From: Icerya purchasi
Lineage: Eukaryota; Arthropoda; Insecta; Hemiptera; Monophlebidae
NCBI GenBank assembly: GCA_039619475.1
Contig: CM077115.1
Location: forward strand, 507,796,215 to 507,860,214
Direction: 5' to 3'
DNA length: 64,000 nucleotides
The notes beneath the pieces were generated by a model that was not told the origin of the DNA, ran no database searches, and worked only from the letters and a program-made list of their open reading frames with translations. Every line of letters starts with the position of its first letter. The stretch's first letter is position 1. Positions 13,126 through 24,270 of the stretch are shown piece by piece. A program made the position numbers and the translations under genes.

Positions 13126-16100
13126 CAGTTCTTTCGAATAGCAAGGGGAGGATGAAATGATCATACGGATTTATTATTGATAACTCAAGACAATACGGAT
13201 TACTACTATTGGATAAGGAATTTGAGTAAGCTGGTAGCACGTCAAATAACAAAGAATCGTCGTTACATATTTATACGCCGTTGCTGCCTATAATATGCCC
13301 AGAAACATGGCAAGTAGCTGACTAAAGCGTTGTAGTAATAATAAGACTGCTACGTTCGTAATGCCTGAAGATAAGAATAAAATATTGAAGTTCCAGCAAA
13401 ATACGCAACGAGAATTTGTGTCATTTGCGATGTTTTCGGATTTTTTTGTGCCTTTTGCAACCTTTAAACAAGGATCAGAAAATGTGAATGGTAAGTCGTC
13501 TGGTATCGTGGAAAAAAGATTTTCTTGAATATAGAGGAAGTTTTCCTATATTCATATGTCTCATCATCGAATAAATTGAAAAAGACAATTTTTTTGAGAG
13601 GAAGTATTTCTATAATTCATTTTCAAAAACAGATGTTGACGAGGAGAATTAATCGCACGCCATTGAATGTGTGGAATATAATAAATAATAAAAAACATTT
13701 GGTGACTATAGTTGTACCTAAAGACGGTTGTATTTCTGCTGATGTTTTTGAAAATTTTAGAAGCATTTACTATAAAATTTACAAATTAGATCCTGCTTGC
13801 AGAGTTACCGCTGCTGGATTAGACTTCCGGGTTCAGTTAAAACTCTTGACGATTATGACATTATTCTTTGACGCTGGGATATACGTAATGAAAAACGGTC
13901 TTTCACTAAATATTTGCTCTTAAAATTGCCTTATGAGAATTTAAAGTATACAACGAATATCGCATGCGTAACGATTATCTCGTATAACAAAATTGTGAAA
14001 ATCAAGAACTCTATTTAAATTAAAGATTAGAAACAACAAGTGCCCGAATTATATAAATAAATAATGTATAAAAATAATTAACGATTTCAATGTACAATCG
14101 ACTGGTCACAATAGAAAAATAATTATAAAAATAATAGAAAACAATAAATAATAGCGGTCATCCCGCTGGAGGTAATACTTAAATGAAATTGAAAAAATAC
14201 TAAAGATTTCAAGTTCCAGAAATATCAGCTACATAGGTTACACAAATTAACAGCGCCCGTAAGTGAGAAAATTGAAAAATTAATTTTTAACAATCCTCTA
14301 AAAAAGACAGAAAATATCGTCTTTCACGCAATCTTTTAGCATTAAGCATAATATTTAACATTCGAAACTGATAACGTGTTTAGAAGGTACATAGCAAACT
14401 GCAAGATTGGCCGTCAAAAAATAAAAGAAAAATCGAGGGCACAATACAACGCGTGTGCACGTTAATTATCAAAAAAAATTTGAATAAAAAAGAAAAATGT
14501 AGGTCATATACGAGAAATGGTTCGCGGATGCGCATCTCGGAATAATTTAAGCGAGTTGATGAACTAACTCGGCTGGCTTTTTGTTGAAAATTATTGTATT
14601 TATATTCAGTTTTATGCAAATTTTAAGAAATTCTATTGGCCGCTGTCGCCATTTTTCAAAATGTCACTTTTTTAAACGAGCTTATGACATTTGTTTTATT
14701 CGCGCGGTTTTGTGTAGAATTCGAAAATTACCCTACTATATATGTATGTAGTTCTCTGATCTAACTTTGAAACTTTTTTTTCAGAAAAATTATCTTGTTT
14801 ATTCCGTTGTAAGGTCTCGCGTTTATTCGACTTCTGTGTCCGTTCCCGGCGAAAACAACAACTGATCCGACAAAGACTGGCTACCGATTTGTTCTTTCTA
14901 TTCTTTGTAATGTATTTTATATTTATTCATAAAGTTTTCAATAGAGCCGGGACCTGTTCTTTTTCGACGTGCTAAAAACAATTTCAACTCGTTTTTTAGC
15001 ACCATCGATTTGTAACCATTTCGGACTGATTCGCCTTTTTTTGCAGCCAGGTCAGAAACGAGCACCCTTACTATCTAGCTCCACAGGAATTCAGTCAAAA
15101 TGTTTAATTTGTGTATGTATGTGTATACGCGTATACGCGTTGTTGTGTGTTTGCATTGTGTAAGGGTGCCACGCCTCAAGTTGTTAATTAGGGCTAAATT
15201 AACTGACAAACATAAACATCGCCAAGCTTTATGTTGAATTTCCCCAATGGCTTAATTTTGTTGGCGAGTTTTGAACTAAAACTTGTGTATTAGTACGAAA
15301 GAAGAACCCGTTTTTTCAAAAACAATCCATACAATCAAAGATGGAATTTAAAACTTTATTTTTCGACTTGAACTTTACGCCGATAAAACTGGGGTTCTTT
15401 TGTAAAATCGGATAAGCGTGCGTCCTATTGCGAAATACATTAGATCAACGATTCGGGTGTTTGACGATTTGCTTTAGTTTTCTTTTATTTATTTTTTCTC
15501 AAGGCGTATGCAGATCTACCAGGGGCTTTAGTTTAAATGAAAAGTTCTTAAGGTATTTTAATTAATAACAATCTTCAGAATAATAACATTTTTCCATAAC
15601 ACGAGACGTTTTTTTTCATCAGTTCATTGCGTTTTCACCGATCTAAAATTTTTGTTTGATATTTTGGCTTTTTATCGTGCAAACTGTTAATGTGCATAAA
15701 AATACAACGTATGTATATATGCTACGGTATAAATATATATATAGATTGAGCACTAGAAAACAGCTGTGTACAAATAAGTTATGACCACACAACGGGTAGG
15801 AAGATGTTTATGTGGAACGTACAAAAAAAAGTATTTATGGTTTGTTTTGCTTTTTTGAATGCACCAAGAACAAAATTGGTCGAGGTATGAAAGAAAGGAC
15901 GATTGCAATTTAACAAAGGAAACAAGGATTAAAATTAAAGAATGTAAGGAAGAGTGGGAGCATAAGAGGCATTATAAAGAATTGGAAGATATAAATAAAT
16001 TAAATAGGGCTAAAAAAGAGAACGCTCTCAAAAAAATAAAAAAAAAACACTAACAGAAATGTGATCAGTCAGCTAGGTGTAGATGACGGTGAGGTGAAAA

Positions 16101-16904
16101 GCGGAAGGAAGTCAGAGTAAAATAATATGGCTGAAATGTAAATGACGCATAGAAAATATATAACGAGCTTAAGTTAAATCAGGAATAAGTAGAAAAACGC
16201 GACTGAATGAACAGATAAAAGCACTCGGTAGATCGGAAAATAATGATGTCAGATCATGTTTTTTTTATTTTTTTTTGTAAAATTTTTCACTTAATGGAAG
16301 AAAATCAGGAGAAGATTATTTTCTAAGAAGTCATTTGTCAATCGCAACTGGCCATGTTTTTTTCGTTGGGTGTCTACGGATGGCTGGATCATTAGAAACG
16401 ATATAGCGGGTACAGAAAATAATAAATTTATAGAGAATTGCAAAAAAAAAAGTGAAATCGTAGAACATTTCTAAAATCAAAAATTGTAGAAAATTTATTA
16501 GGAGAGGGAAGTGAACGATTAAAAAGGATGGTGGCATGAATAAAAGCAGTAGATGAAGTTATAAAGTTTAAATGAATTTCGAAAGTTTAACTTAAGGACT
16601 GTGAATGATGCACCTTTGTCGTTTATACTTTTAAAACTGTCTGCAAAAATGATTTGTTGATGCGGAAACAGAGAGCTTTTTGTGTCATTCTATTTCTTCT
16701 TAGGAGAGAGATGAATGAATTAATTAGCCGTATAGGCGTATTTAGAAGAATGAAGTAAGTTATTGCATTGTGTGAGCGCAGATATAGGAAGAAAATGAGA
16801 AAAAAGAGGATTTTTACTATATGAAAATAGTAAGAATGAACGATTTTTTAATATAAATGGGGATAAAAGGGAGTGGTAGTAGGTGCACGAAGCATTTATG
16901 GGTA
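13126..16904. other. Intergenic stretch with one unassigned open frame
   Basis: Mostly AT-rich unique DNA. The longest frame, 132 codons on the plus strand at 13525-13923, has no motif I recognise. It is Ile/Lys/Asn-rich, and flanking splice sites or a promoter are not evident. A 64-codon frame at 15859-16053 is Lys/Glu-rich (KECKEEWEHKRHYKELEDIN) and could be a coiled-coil relic of a mobile element. Neither can be called a gene from the sequence alone. Confidence 0.25.
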
Positions 16905-17612
16905 ACTCTTCCAGATCTTTTTGCTTTCCAAGCTCGATCGCGTCCAAATACTTGCCTTTATCTTGGAGCTCGGAAATTTTCTCCTATGCCTGCTATTCAA
17001 GCTGAAACCCATGTTCCTCCAATTTTTATTCGGCATTTCTATTTCGGTTACCGCTTTTTCATTAAAAGTCTGCCTATCTCTTCTTCCCCACTTATTCCGT
17101 CTTATTCCCTCATCCTACGTGACTGGCGATCTAGCGCAATAAAATACCAATTCTGTCTCTTATTTCTACTCGATACACTCACGATAAGCTTCCATATTGT
17201 TTCTTCAATTTTTCTTCCTTCATTCATTCAATTAATTGCTTTTATTCTTCCGTTCCTCCTAAACTGGTTCTACACCACGTCGTTAGATCGGAATTTTTAC
17301 AAACTCTAAACTCTCGGTTTTCTATCCACCTTATAATCATTGCTAAGCATACCAAAAAAATTCAATTTGAAAATTGAAAATCTTTACATGGTCCTTCTTT
17401 TACAAATTCGCGATTCTTTGTCTATTCAACCGTTTCCACCTTCACACCCTTGGTTTCTAGATTTACCACATCTTCGTCGTTCTACACTATATCCTCTCTT
17501 TGTCACCTTCTCTTTGGTCAAAGCTGTCTTGCTGCTTCCCTTTATCGATTTGCTAAGCAATAGTAGGATAAAAATCGGCTATAGGAAGCAATTGCAAAGT
17601 TCAAGAAACTGA
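16905..17612 (+). pseudogene. Family A fragment F2: reverse-transcriptase thumb to C-terminus
   Basis: A second plus-strand relic of family A. SKLDRVQ is visible at about 16930, then in another frame LGARKFSPMPAIQAETHVPP and FGYRFFIKSLPISSSPLIPS. These match the region after the FADD domain in copy C2 (LGARKSTPIPALHAECH; GYRFLIKWLPISS). A further piece at 17340-17612 carries SIQPFPPSHPWFLDLPHLRR, which corresponds to the segment after RNase H, and ends near SNSRIKI like the family terminus. The RNase H core is deleted and frames are shifted. The poly-A tail is not preserved. Confidence 0.75.
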
Positions 17613-18182
17613 CGATGTACGATTTTGCCGTTTTTTTTTTGTTTTTTTTTTTTTTTTGGTAAACATTAAGACCAACTGAGTTTTTGAGAGAAGTAAGTAT
17701 AATAAGTTCCACGCCTTTGACAGGGTGTCAGGAATTGTATTGTTAAAGTCTACAACGCACTCGAGCAGTCTAATGAGAATCTAAAGAGAACATTGAGACT
17801 AGTTTCTATTCACTTTTCTGGATGTCTCTGGTATAACGAACCATCTATTCTAGATCAGGTGTGTATCACTGGAACGGAAATTTGAATTTGGAATGAGACA
17901 AATTTGGAACCTAAGACATCTTTGGTTTACTAACTGAGCACCTTAACTATCAAACCATTTATCGGTTTCTTATATATGTTTTGGAGCAGCGTATGATGGT
18001 AAGGTTCGGGAAAGAGAAAAATACAGTGCAGAAATGTAATCGTAATTTTCCATCAACTCCATGAGAGTTAACCGCAGTTTTTCCCATACGTGTTTTTTTA
18101 CTTCTCTGTCACACATCCGGGCTTCCGTCACCGTCCGTACAATGACAAGTAACCTCCTCTCACTTGTAGTTCGGTCGGCAAT
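17613..18182. other. Intergenic stretch, nothing recognised
   Basis: It starts with a T-rich tract (17620-17660) and otherwise holds unique sequence with no supported gene. Confidence 0.3.
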
Positions 18183-18484
18183 AATAATTAAACATGAATT
18201 GTAAAAATCGGTAAAAATGACGGTAACAAAATTGGTGCTATAAAAAATAATTTAATTAAAAATACGAAGTTAAAATTAAATATTTTAAATTTTTAATTAT
18301 TATTATATTGTAAAATATACTACAATAAATATTTTCAACATTTAATATATTTTACAATATAATAATATAAAAATTCAAAATAATATTTAATTTTAACTCG
18401 GTATTCTTAATTAAATTTTTTTTATATTATCAATTTTGTTACCGTCATTTTTACCTATTTTTACAATTCATGTTTAATTATTGT
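18183..18484. mobile_element. Palindromic foldback element (MITE-like)
   Basis: The left arm from about 18183 (aataattaaacatgaattgt, then aaaaatgacggtaacaaaat) is repeated in inverse at the right end up to 18484 (attttgttaccgtcattttt, then acaattcatgtttaattatt). The inner halves are also complementary around a centre near 18340 (atattgtaaaatata against tatattttacaatat). Nearly the whole 300 bp could fold into one long hairpin. It has no coding capacity. The superfamily is unknown, and no unambiguous target duplication was found. Confidence 0.8.
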
Positions 18485-19262
18485 TGATGATCATTTTACA
18501 ATTTTTAAATATCTTAATAACAATCGTCGATCTCGTTTTTAATTGACCTTTTCAAAAAAAAAATCGATATATTTTTTATTGTATTTTCATTTTAAAATTT
18601 AACGTTAGTACTGTGGTCGAATGGTATTTAAAGCCAGGCCAAAGAATAAATAAATATACTGTAATCACGACGCAATTAGCTTTGAAACGCGACAGTGTTT
18701 TTAATTTTTCATAAAGAAATGTATACAAACGATTCATTTGATAATGATCTTTACGGATAGTGTGATAAAACAGTTTTTAATTTTTAATCATCAAATGAAT
18801 TAATTGAAATTTTATTTTTTCTCACTTCCGTTAGTCCTTTCAAACTGTGCACACAACCGCATCGCACTGTTCTGTCGTGTGCATACTGATCGCGAATCTT
18901 AACAGATACATGCTGACGTAATTCCGATCATGTAACAACGTGTATTATTCGTATTTTAATTATTTCTCTCTATCAAACACCCATTACTCGTTCTACGCCA
19001 TCACACGTAAATAGTATTTTTATCCTCGATCGATGCATCACCGTTATTTTTCTTCAGTTGTTTATTGTACCCGCCTTCACACCTCGTTTTGAATTAAGTA
19101 CAATTGTATGTGTACAAATTCGCGATTATTATCGCTCTATTTCAAGGGGTAAACCTACACGATGACCATTATCCAAATTTAAAAGTGCATTTATATACCT
19201 ATACGGTGGTAATAATCTGGTACGGCTGTTGATTTATTTACTTCAAAGTTTGTCTAATAATC
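18485..19262. other. Intergenic stretch, nothing recognised
   Basis: AT-rich unique sequence directly left of the nested retrotransposon complex. No gene, RNA or repeat was recognised. Confidence 0.3.
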
Positions 19263-19270
19263 TCTCTGAA

Positions 19271-19274
<4 letters not shown>
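19263..19274. repeat. Left target-site duplication of the whole nested complex
   Basis: tctctgaaccat here is identical to 44002-44013. It abuts the T-run (poly-A tail) of the outermost copy C0 on this side and the 5' end of C0 on the other. A 12-bp duplication is in the usual range for target-primed reverse transcription. It shows that 19275-44001 entered the site as one element that was later filled by others. Confidence 0.9.

Positions 19275-19301
<27 letters not shown>
19275..19301 (-). repeat. Poly-A tail of copy C0
   Basis: A run of T on the plus strand, following the 12-bp left duplication, is the 3' poly-A tail of C0 on the minus strand. Just upstream in the sense direction lie TGGGTCAGTG and CCCAT, the terminal motif shared with C1 and C2. 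Confidence 0.9.
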
Positions 19302-19305
<4 letters not shown>

Positions 19306-19353
19306 GGGATCGGTGTTAACACTGACCCAACTACATGGACCTAGATCCCCTAC

Positions 19354-22300
19354 TCAGATTCTGAGGCGATCGGAGATAGAAAGTATAAAGAAAAGAAGGA
19401 GGATAACGGCTGGAGATGGGAAGGAAAGGATAAAGGAAGCATTGAAAGGGGTAGGAAGATCTAACGCCAAAAGTTCGGCGTATAGATGAGAGCACTGAGG
19501 AAAAAGAGCAGAGCATTCGAAAAGGATATGGTTGGGGTCACATATAAAGGGAGGATCAGTTGAGTGGAGAGGGCAAAAGGAAGAAGGTGAAAGAGAAAGA
19601 GAAAAACGAGAAATGGGAAGGAGGGAATTGCCAAGTCTTAGTCTGATTAAAGAAACAATAGCCGATCGCCGAGAAAAAGGAAGAAATTGGTACCAAGGCT
19701 GTGAATTGGGAGTAGGCTGTAGGAGGAGGTAGAAGGAGGAGCGATTGGCAAAAACGGAAGGGTAGATGTCAACCCACAGTCTTGTATGGAGACTTGCGGA
19801 GAGGAAAAGGATGTCTGAGGCAGGAAAATGCGAAAAGAATGGACCATTGAGAGACGCTGAGCGAGCTAGGAAGTCAGCTGCTTCGTTGCCCTCAATGCCA
19901 GAGTGGCCAGGAACCCATAAAAAGTCAGTAAGGATAGAACGTGCTAAGCGCAAGTTGGAGATAGAGGCACGAACAGAAAGAATGATATCATTAGTCGAGT
20001 GGGAAGGAGGAGAAGAGATAGCTTGCAGCACGGATTTGGAATCAGTAATAATGAGAAACTTACAGATCCCTTTTGAAGAGGAAATAAAGGAGACAGCACG
20101 GAGAATGGAGACTTCTTCAGCAGAAAAAATGGAACAAAAGGAAGGAAGTTTGAAGGATTCCGAGTGATTAAGCGAGGGCTTGGAAAGAGAGTCGACTATT
20201 TAGGAAAAGACCAAGATAGCATATGGAATTAACAATAGGAATAGGATAGTTGGAGCAGATGATGTTTACCAGAGCACGATTATATGGGCGGAGGGAGAAA
20301 ATAATAGAAGAAGACTTGGAAGAAGAAAGAGAAAGAAAAGCACTGGAGAGGGAACTACTGAAGACTGATAGAGAACAATTAATCTCCTCGTTAGCTGTAG
20401 CTAGCACGTCTGAAGTGGAGTAGATAAGGATATCATCCGCAAAAAGGAGAGAAGAAGAAGGAATGCGAAGAGTAGCGATATCAAGGAGATAAATATTAAA
20501 AAGAGAAGGACTAAGACAGGAACCCTGAGGCAAGCCGCGATAACAACGTCTGATTGTTGAAAAGGAATGAACAGAAAGAAAAACTATTTTGGAATAGATT
20601 AAGAATAATGGTAACGAGAATAGGAGGAATATTGAGGGAAATTAGCTTACAAGCCAGTGAAGGAAGATGAACATTATCAAACGCAGATGCGACGTCGACG
20701 AATGTGGCAATAGTAAACTTTCTATCTAGGAATGTTTTGTAGATGTCCGATAGAAAGGTACTAATGCAGTCGATTGGACCAAGACCAGGGCGAAAGCCAA
20801 ACATATTGGGACGGAGGAGATTGTTATGCTCCAGCCACCAGACTAAACGATTGTTAATTAAGCCTTCGAAAAGTTTTCGAAGACAAGAGGCGAGGGAGAT
20901 AGGTCGGAAAGAAGACTGGTTTCTTTTAGGAATAGGAATGATTATAAAATCATTCCAGGATTTAGGAGTGTGACCAGAGATTAGAAAGGAGTTATAGATA
21001 GCTAAGAGAGAATGCAACGAGGAAGAGGAGAGATTTTTAAGGATTGGATATGAGAGGCCATCTAGTCCGGGGGTGGAGTTAGTGGATTTGTTAAGAACGG
21101 ATAGGAGCTCATCGTAACGAAAAGGAGAGGAAAGAAAATGGTCTTCAGAGGTAGAGTAGTAAGAGGGGGAACTAATTTCTTCAAGAGAAGGAACATAAGC
21201 GGGCGTGATAGAGTCCAAAAAGGAATGAAGATGTGGCAACGCAGGAATAGAATGAAGGGGGCGCTCGGAGGAGGGAAATCTAAAGGCCCCCTAGCTAACT
21301 TCCAAATCCGAGAGAAGGGCGAATCTCTAGAAAATGAGGAATAGAAAGTTCTCCAAGAATTAATCTTGGCAGGGCTCTATCGTTAGCTTCTTTGTGAGCT
21401 AGGAAGTTAGACATAGAAGAGCAGGAGCGAAAGGTTCTAAAAGTGTCGGTACTCTTCCTGAAGGCTGCTTTACACTCATCATTCCACCAGAGTGAGGTGG
21501 CAGCAGAAGTTTTACGACAGTTATTAGAAGGGAAGGGAGGGGATGAGAGGGAAAGAGCAGAATAGAGAGACTGGGTGAAAAGGTTGTATTGAGATAGAGG
21601 ATCGGAATCAGCCTGAATAGGAGAGAGAGAGGAATCGACTAAAGAACGAAATTTGCCCCAATCAGTTTTGGAGAGAAGCCAATGAGGAGAATGAAGAGGT
21701 TTGAAGCATGAAGGAGGTAGGACGTCATTAAGAGTTAGAACAATAGGAGAGTGATCACTGCCAAAAGTGCCATCAAGAGTTCTCCAAGAGCAGTTTAGAC
21801 CAAAATTGGGAGAAGAGAAAGAAAGATCGACTGCACTAGGAGATGAAGGCTTTTTGAAGCAGGTAGGAGAAGAATCATTAAGGAGGAAGAGGTTATGATT
21901 TAGGATGAAGTTTTCAAGGATAGAGCCATTGCTGTCGTGACCAGAGCAGCCCCAGAGTGGAGAATGGACATTCCAATCACCCCCAATGATGAATAGATTT
22001 GAAAGAGTCGAAAGGAATGGGTGAAGGGGAAGCTGAACAAGACTAGAATTTGGTGGATTGTACACACAAGCGATATGAATAGGGGTAGGAAGGAGATTTG
22101 ATAGAGAAATATGTGCCATATTAGGGAGATTAGGATGAGGAGGAGGAAGGAAGGAAATGCTGTGTGACTGATATGGTAAGTCACTTCTAACAAGAATAGC
22201 CACTCCACCATACCCGTCTACACGATCAGAACGTACTATGGAGAAGTCTTTGAAGTGGATTTTTGAAGTGGTTTTTAACCAAGTTTCAGATAACAATGCT

Positions 22301-22404
22301 ACTTGAATGTTGTAGAGGTCTAATAGACCCTTTAACGCTTGTTTATTTGCATGTATGCTACGACAGTTCCACTGAAGAATATTTAAAGAATTATTCTGAG
22401 ACAT
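19354..22404 (-). pseudogene. Family A ORF2 of C0: endonuclease, RT, RNase H; broken
   Basis: Role in the family: target nicking, reverse transcription and RNA removal during retrotransposition. The start MSQNNSLNILQWNCRS at 22404 begins the APE endonuclease (LSETWLK, IGGDWNVHSPLWG, FGSDHSPI). The first frame closes at 21295. RT follows in 21239-20511 (RPISLAS, FGFRPGLG, FVDVASAFDNVH) and 20533-20168 (MPQGSCLSP, LFADD). At about 20168 the sequence jumps from NSRLSFQ straight to ESFKLPSFCSIFSAEE. Comparison with C1 shows roughly 0.7 kb missing: the thumb, connection and the first RNase H Asp motif (FTDGS). RNase H resumes with WVPGHSGIEGNEAAD, and the protein ends SISDRLRI. At least two frame breaks plus the deletion make it dead. 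Confidence 0.9.
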
Positions 22405-22910
22405 GTGGTTTAGGAGGTGGAGAAAGGTAAGGAATGAGTGTTATAGGAAAAGGAATGCCAGGAGGAATGGAATCGTAACAATAAAAATAATTTAAGGTGA
22501 TGAAAGAAAAAAAAAAAAAAAGAAAGAAAAAAAAAAGAAAGAATAAAAAATGGGCTCGCGGAATCTTGGTTATGTGCCAGTTTAGCAACCTTCAAGTTTA
22601 ATTGCGGCCAAATTCGGAACAGAGTGAGCGAAAGCAAGAATAGAATAACCTGCACGAACTGGTGTAGGACCAGTTTGTAGGCCTCCTTCTGCTTAACGCC
22701 ATCACCAACGAGATGATAATTTTCTGGAATGAACCGTAGCGTGGAAAATTCCATATGTAAAGCGTGCAAGTAAGCAATTGTACTGAACTGTAAGAAATAC
22801 AGAAAGAAGAAGAAGGGTATTGAAGGGTAGAAGGGGAAAAAGAAGAAAAAGAAAAAAAATAAAATAAAAAATAAAGGAAGTAGAAAACAAGAGAAACGAA
22901 ATAGGTTGAA
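22405..22910 (-). other. C0 spacer between ORF1 and ORF2
   Basis: A T-rich sense strand with two hydrophobic open frames: 22993-22598, which begins inside ORF1, and 22769-22410. The latter stops 5 nt before the ORF2 ATG at 22404. The Phe/Leu-rich stretches come from T runs near 22510-22540. I cannot show that either is translated, but the stop position next to the ORF2 start recurs in other copies. Confidence 0.4.
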
Positions 22911-24189
22911 TTATTTGAAGTTAACGCTATTAGACAACAAGGATGAAAGACTGTCGATGAAAGAAGAGGACGAAGGTATATTGTAAGATGCAAGAAGCTC
23001 CATAATAGCAGCAGAGAGACTGGAGATGGTTAAAGTGAACTCTGTGGGAGAAGGCGAAGTGTTGGAAAGAGGAACAGATGAGGGACAAGCAGGCAAGAGT
23101 GGATTAAAAGAGGGGGAAGACACTTTATTTAGAGCCCATCCAACTGAGGGTGAAGGAGGGTGATAAGAAGGGATAGAAGGAAATTGAGGGAGCGGTTTAT
23201 GATGCGGTTTAGACTTGTGAAATTTATGGAATGTTGGAGATTTTGGACGAGGAAGAGAGGGAACCTTAGAAGAGTTGATGGACATGTTTTGAGAAGGAAT
23301 GGGGGCTGCAGCCCGGTTGGCATATGAAAAGGCTTGAGTTACTGAATTAGACGATTTGATCTTGACGGCTTCATGAAAAGAGATATTTTCAAAGGCCATG
23401 ATCCTTTTTATGTCTTTTTGTCTTTGCCACTCTGGACAGCGACGATCTGAGGAAACATGGGAACCTTTACAGTTGCGACAGAAAGGAAGTTCCTGTAGAT
23501 TGGGGCATTCCAAGAAGGAGTGTTTGGATGCACAATGGGAGCAGATGGAGTGGGAGCTGCGACAATTGCGTACAATATGTCCGAAAAGAGAACAATTGGA
23601 ACACTGGGTGGGAGAACGAATGCTAGGAGAGACTGAGAAGCGAAGTCCATATATGGATACGAATTGAGAGAGGTAGGATTTGGCGAATTTCAGTTCGACA
23701 CTTCTAGTCGGAATTTTGGAACTTTCGGAAGAGCGGAGAATACGTCGTAATGAAATAACCGGAATAGAGGATACAAGTCCTTCTTTGATGTCTTCTAATG
23801 GAAAGGAAGGATGGACACCGGTTATAACTCCAATCCTACATAACGCATTATGCGGGATAAATGCGTTAAGATTATGGGATTTAAAGAAGGGAGTCTTAGA
23901 AAGGAATTCATTAGCGGAAGAGGCAGAGGGGAACAAAATAGAGATACGCCCTTTACCCTGTGGGACAATATCTGAAAAAGAGGTAGAAATTTTGTTGATT
24001 AATCTAGCCAAGGATAGCGGATGAAAGTATCCAATATTCTTATCAGGGGAGGAATTTTCAACAAGAATTGAAAAGGGACCTGGGTGGTCTGGAGGAAAAA
24101 TGCCCTGATCCCTGCAGATATTTTCAGAGATATTAACGATATTATCATTACCAGTGAAATTATTATTGCTGGTGTTGTTGTTACTAATA
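22911..24189 (-). pseudogene. Family A ORF1 (gag) of C0, 3' part
   Basis: A nucleic-acid-binding gag-like protein that would package element RNA. In the sense direction it begins in an Asn-rich tract (SNNNTSNNN) and continues with the conserved HPGPFSILVE and YFHPLSLARL blocks. An RRM-like central region comes next (residues about 100-210 of the open frame), then three zinc knuckles (CSNCSLFGHIVRNC, CSHCASKHSFLEC, CRNCKGSHVSSDRRC; residues about 222-277) and a Ser/Pro-rich C-terminus. The open frame extends upstream to 24266, but that part is the C1 3'UTR and poly-A tail (read as lysines), not ORF1. The true N-terminus lies 19 kb away at 43756. Confidence 0.88.
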
Positions 24190-24215
24190 TTTTTTTTTTT
24201 TTTTTTTTTTTTTTT
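24190..24215 (-). repeat. Poly-A tail of copy C1, abutting the C0 Asn tract
   Basis: A run of 26 T on the plus strand. On one side is the terminal TGGGCAATGGTCC...GCCCA segment of C1; on the other is the AAT/AAC-rich ORF1 tract of C0. This junction is the left boundary of the C1 insertion into C0. Confidence 0.9.
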
Positions 24216-24270
24216 GGGCGCATCAACTATGGACCATTGCCCAGACACAATGGGAAGAAGAGACAACTAA

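Noticed and set aside
13525..13923. 132-codon plus-strand frame as a possible host exon or gene
   Set aside because: No recognised motif, no neighbouring coding frame and no clear splice or promoter context; AT-rich frames of this size can arise by chance. Listed only within the intergenic entry.
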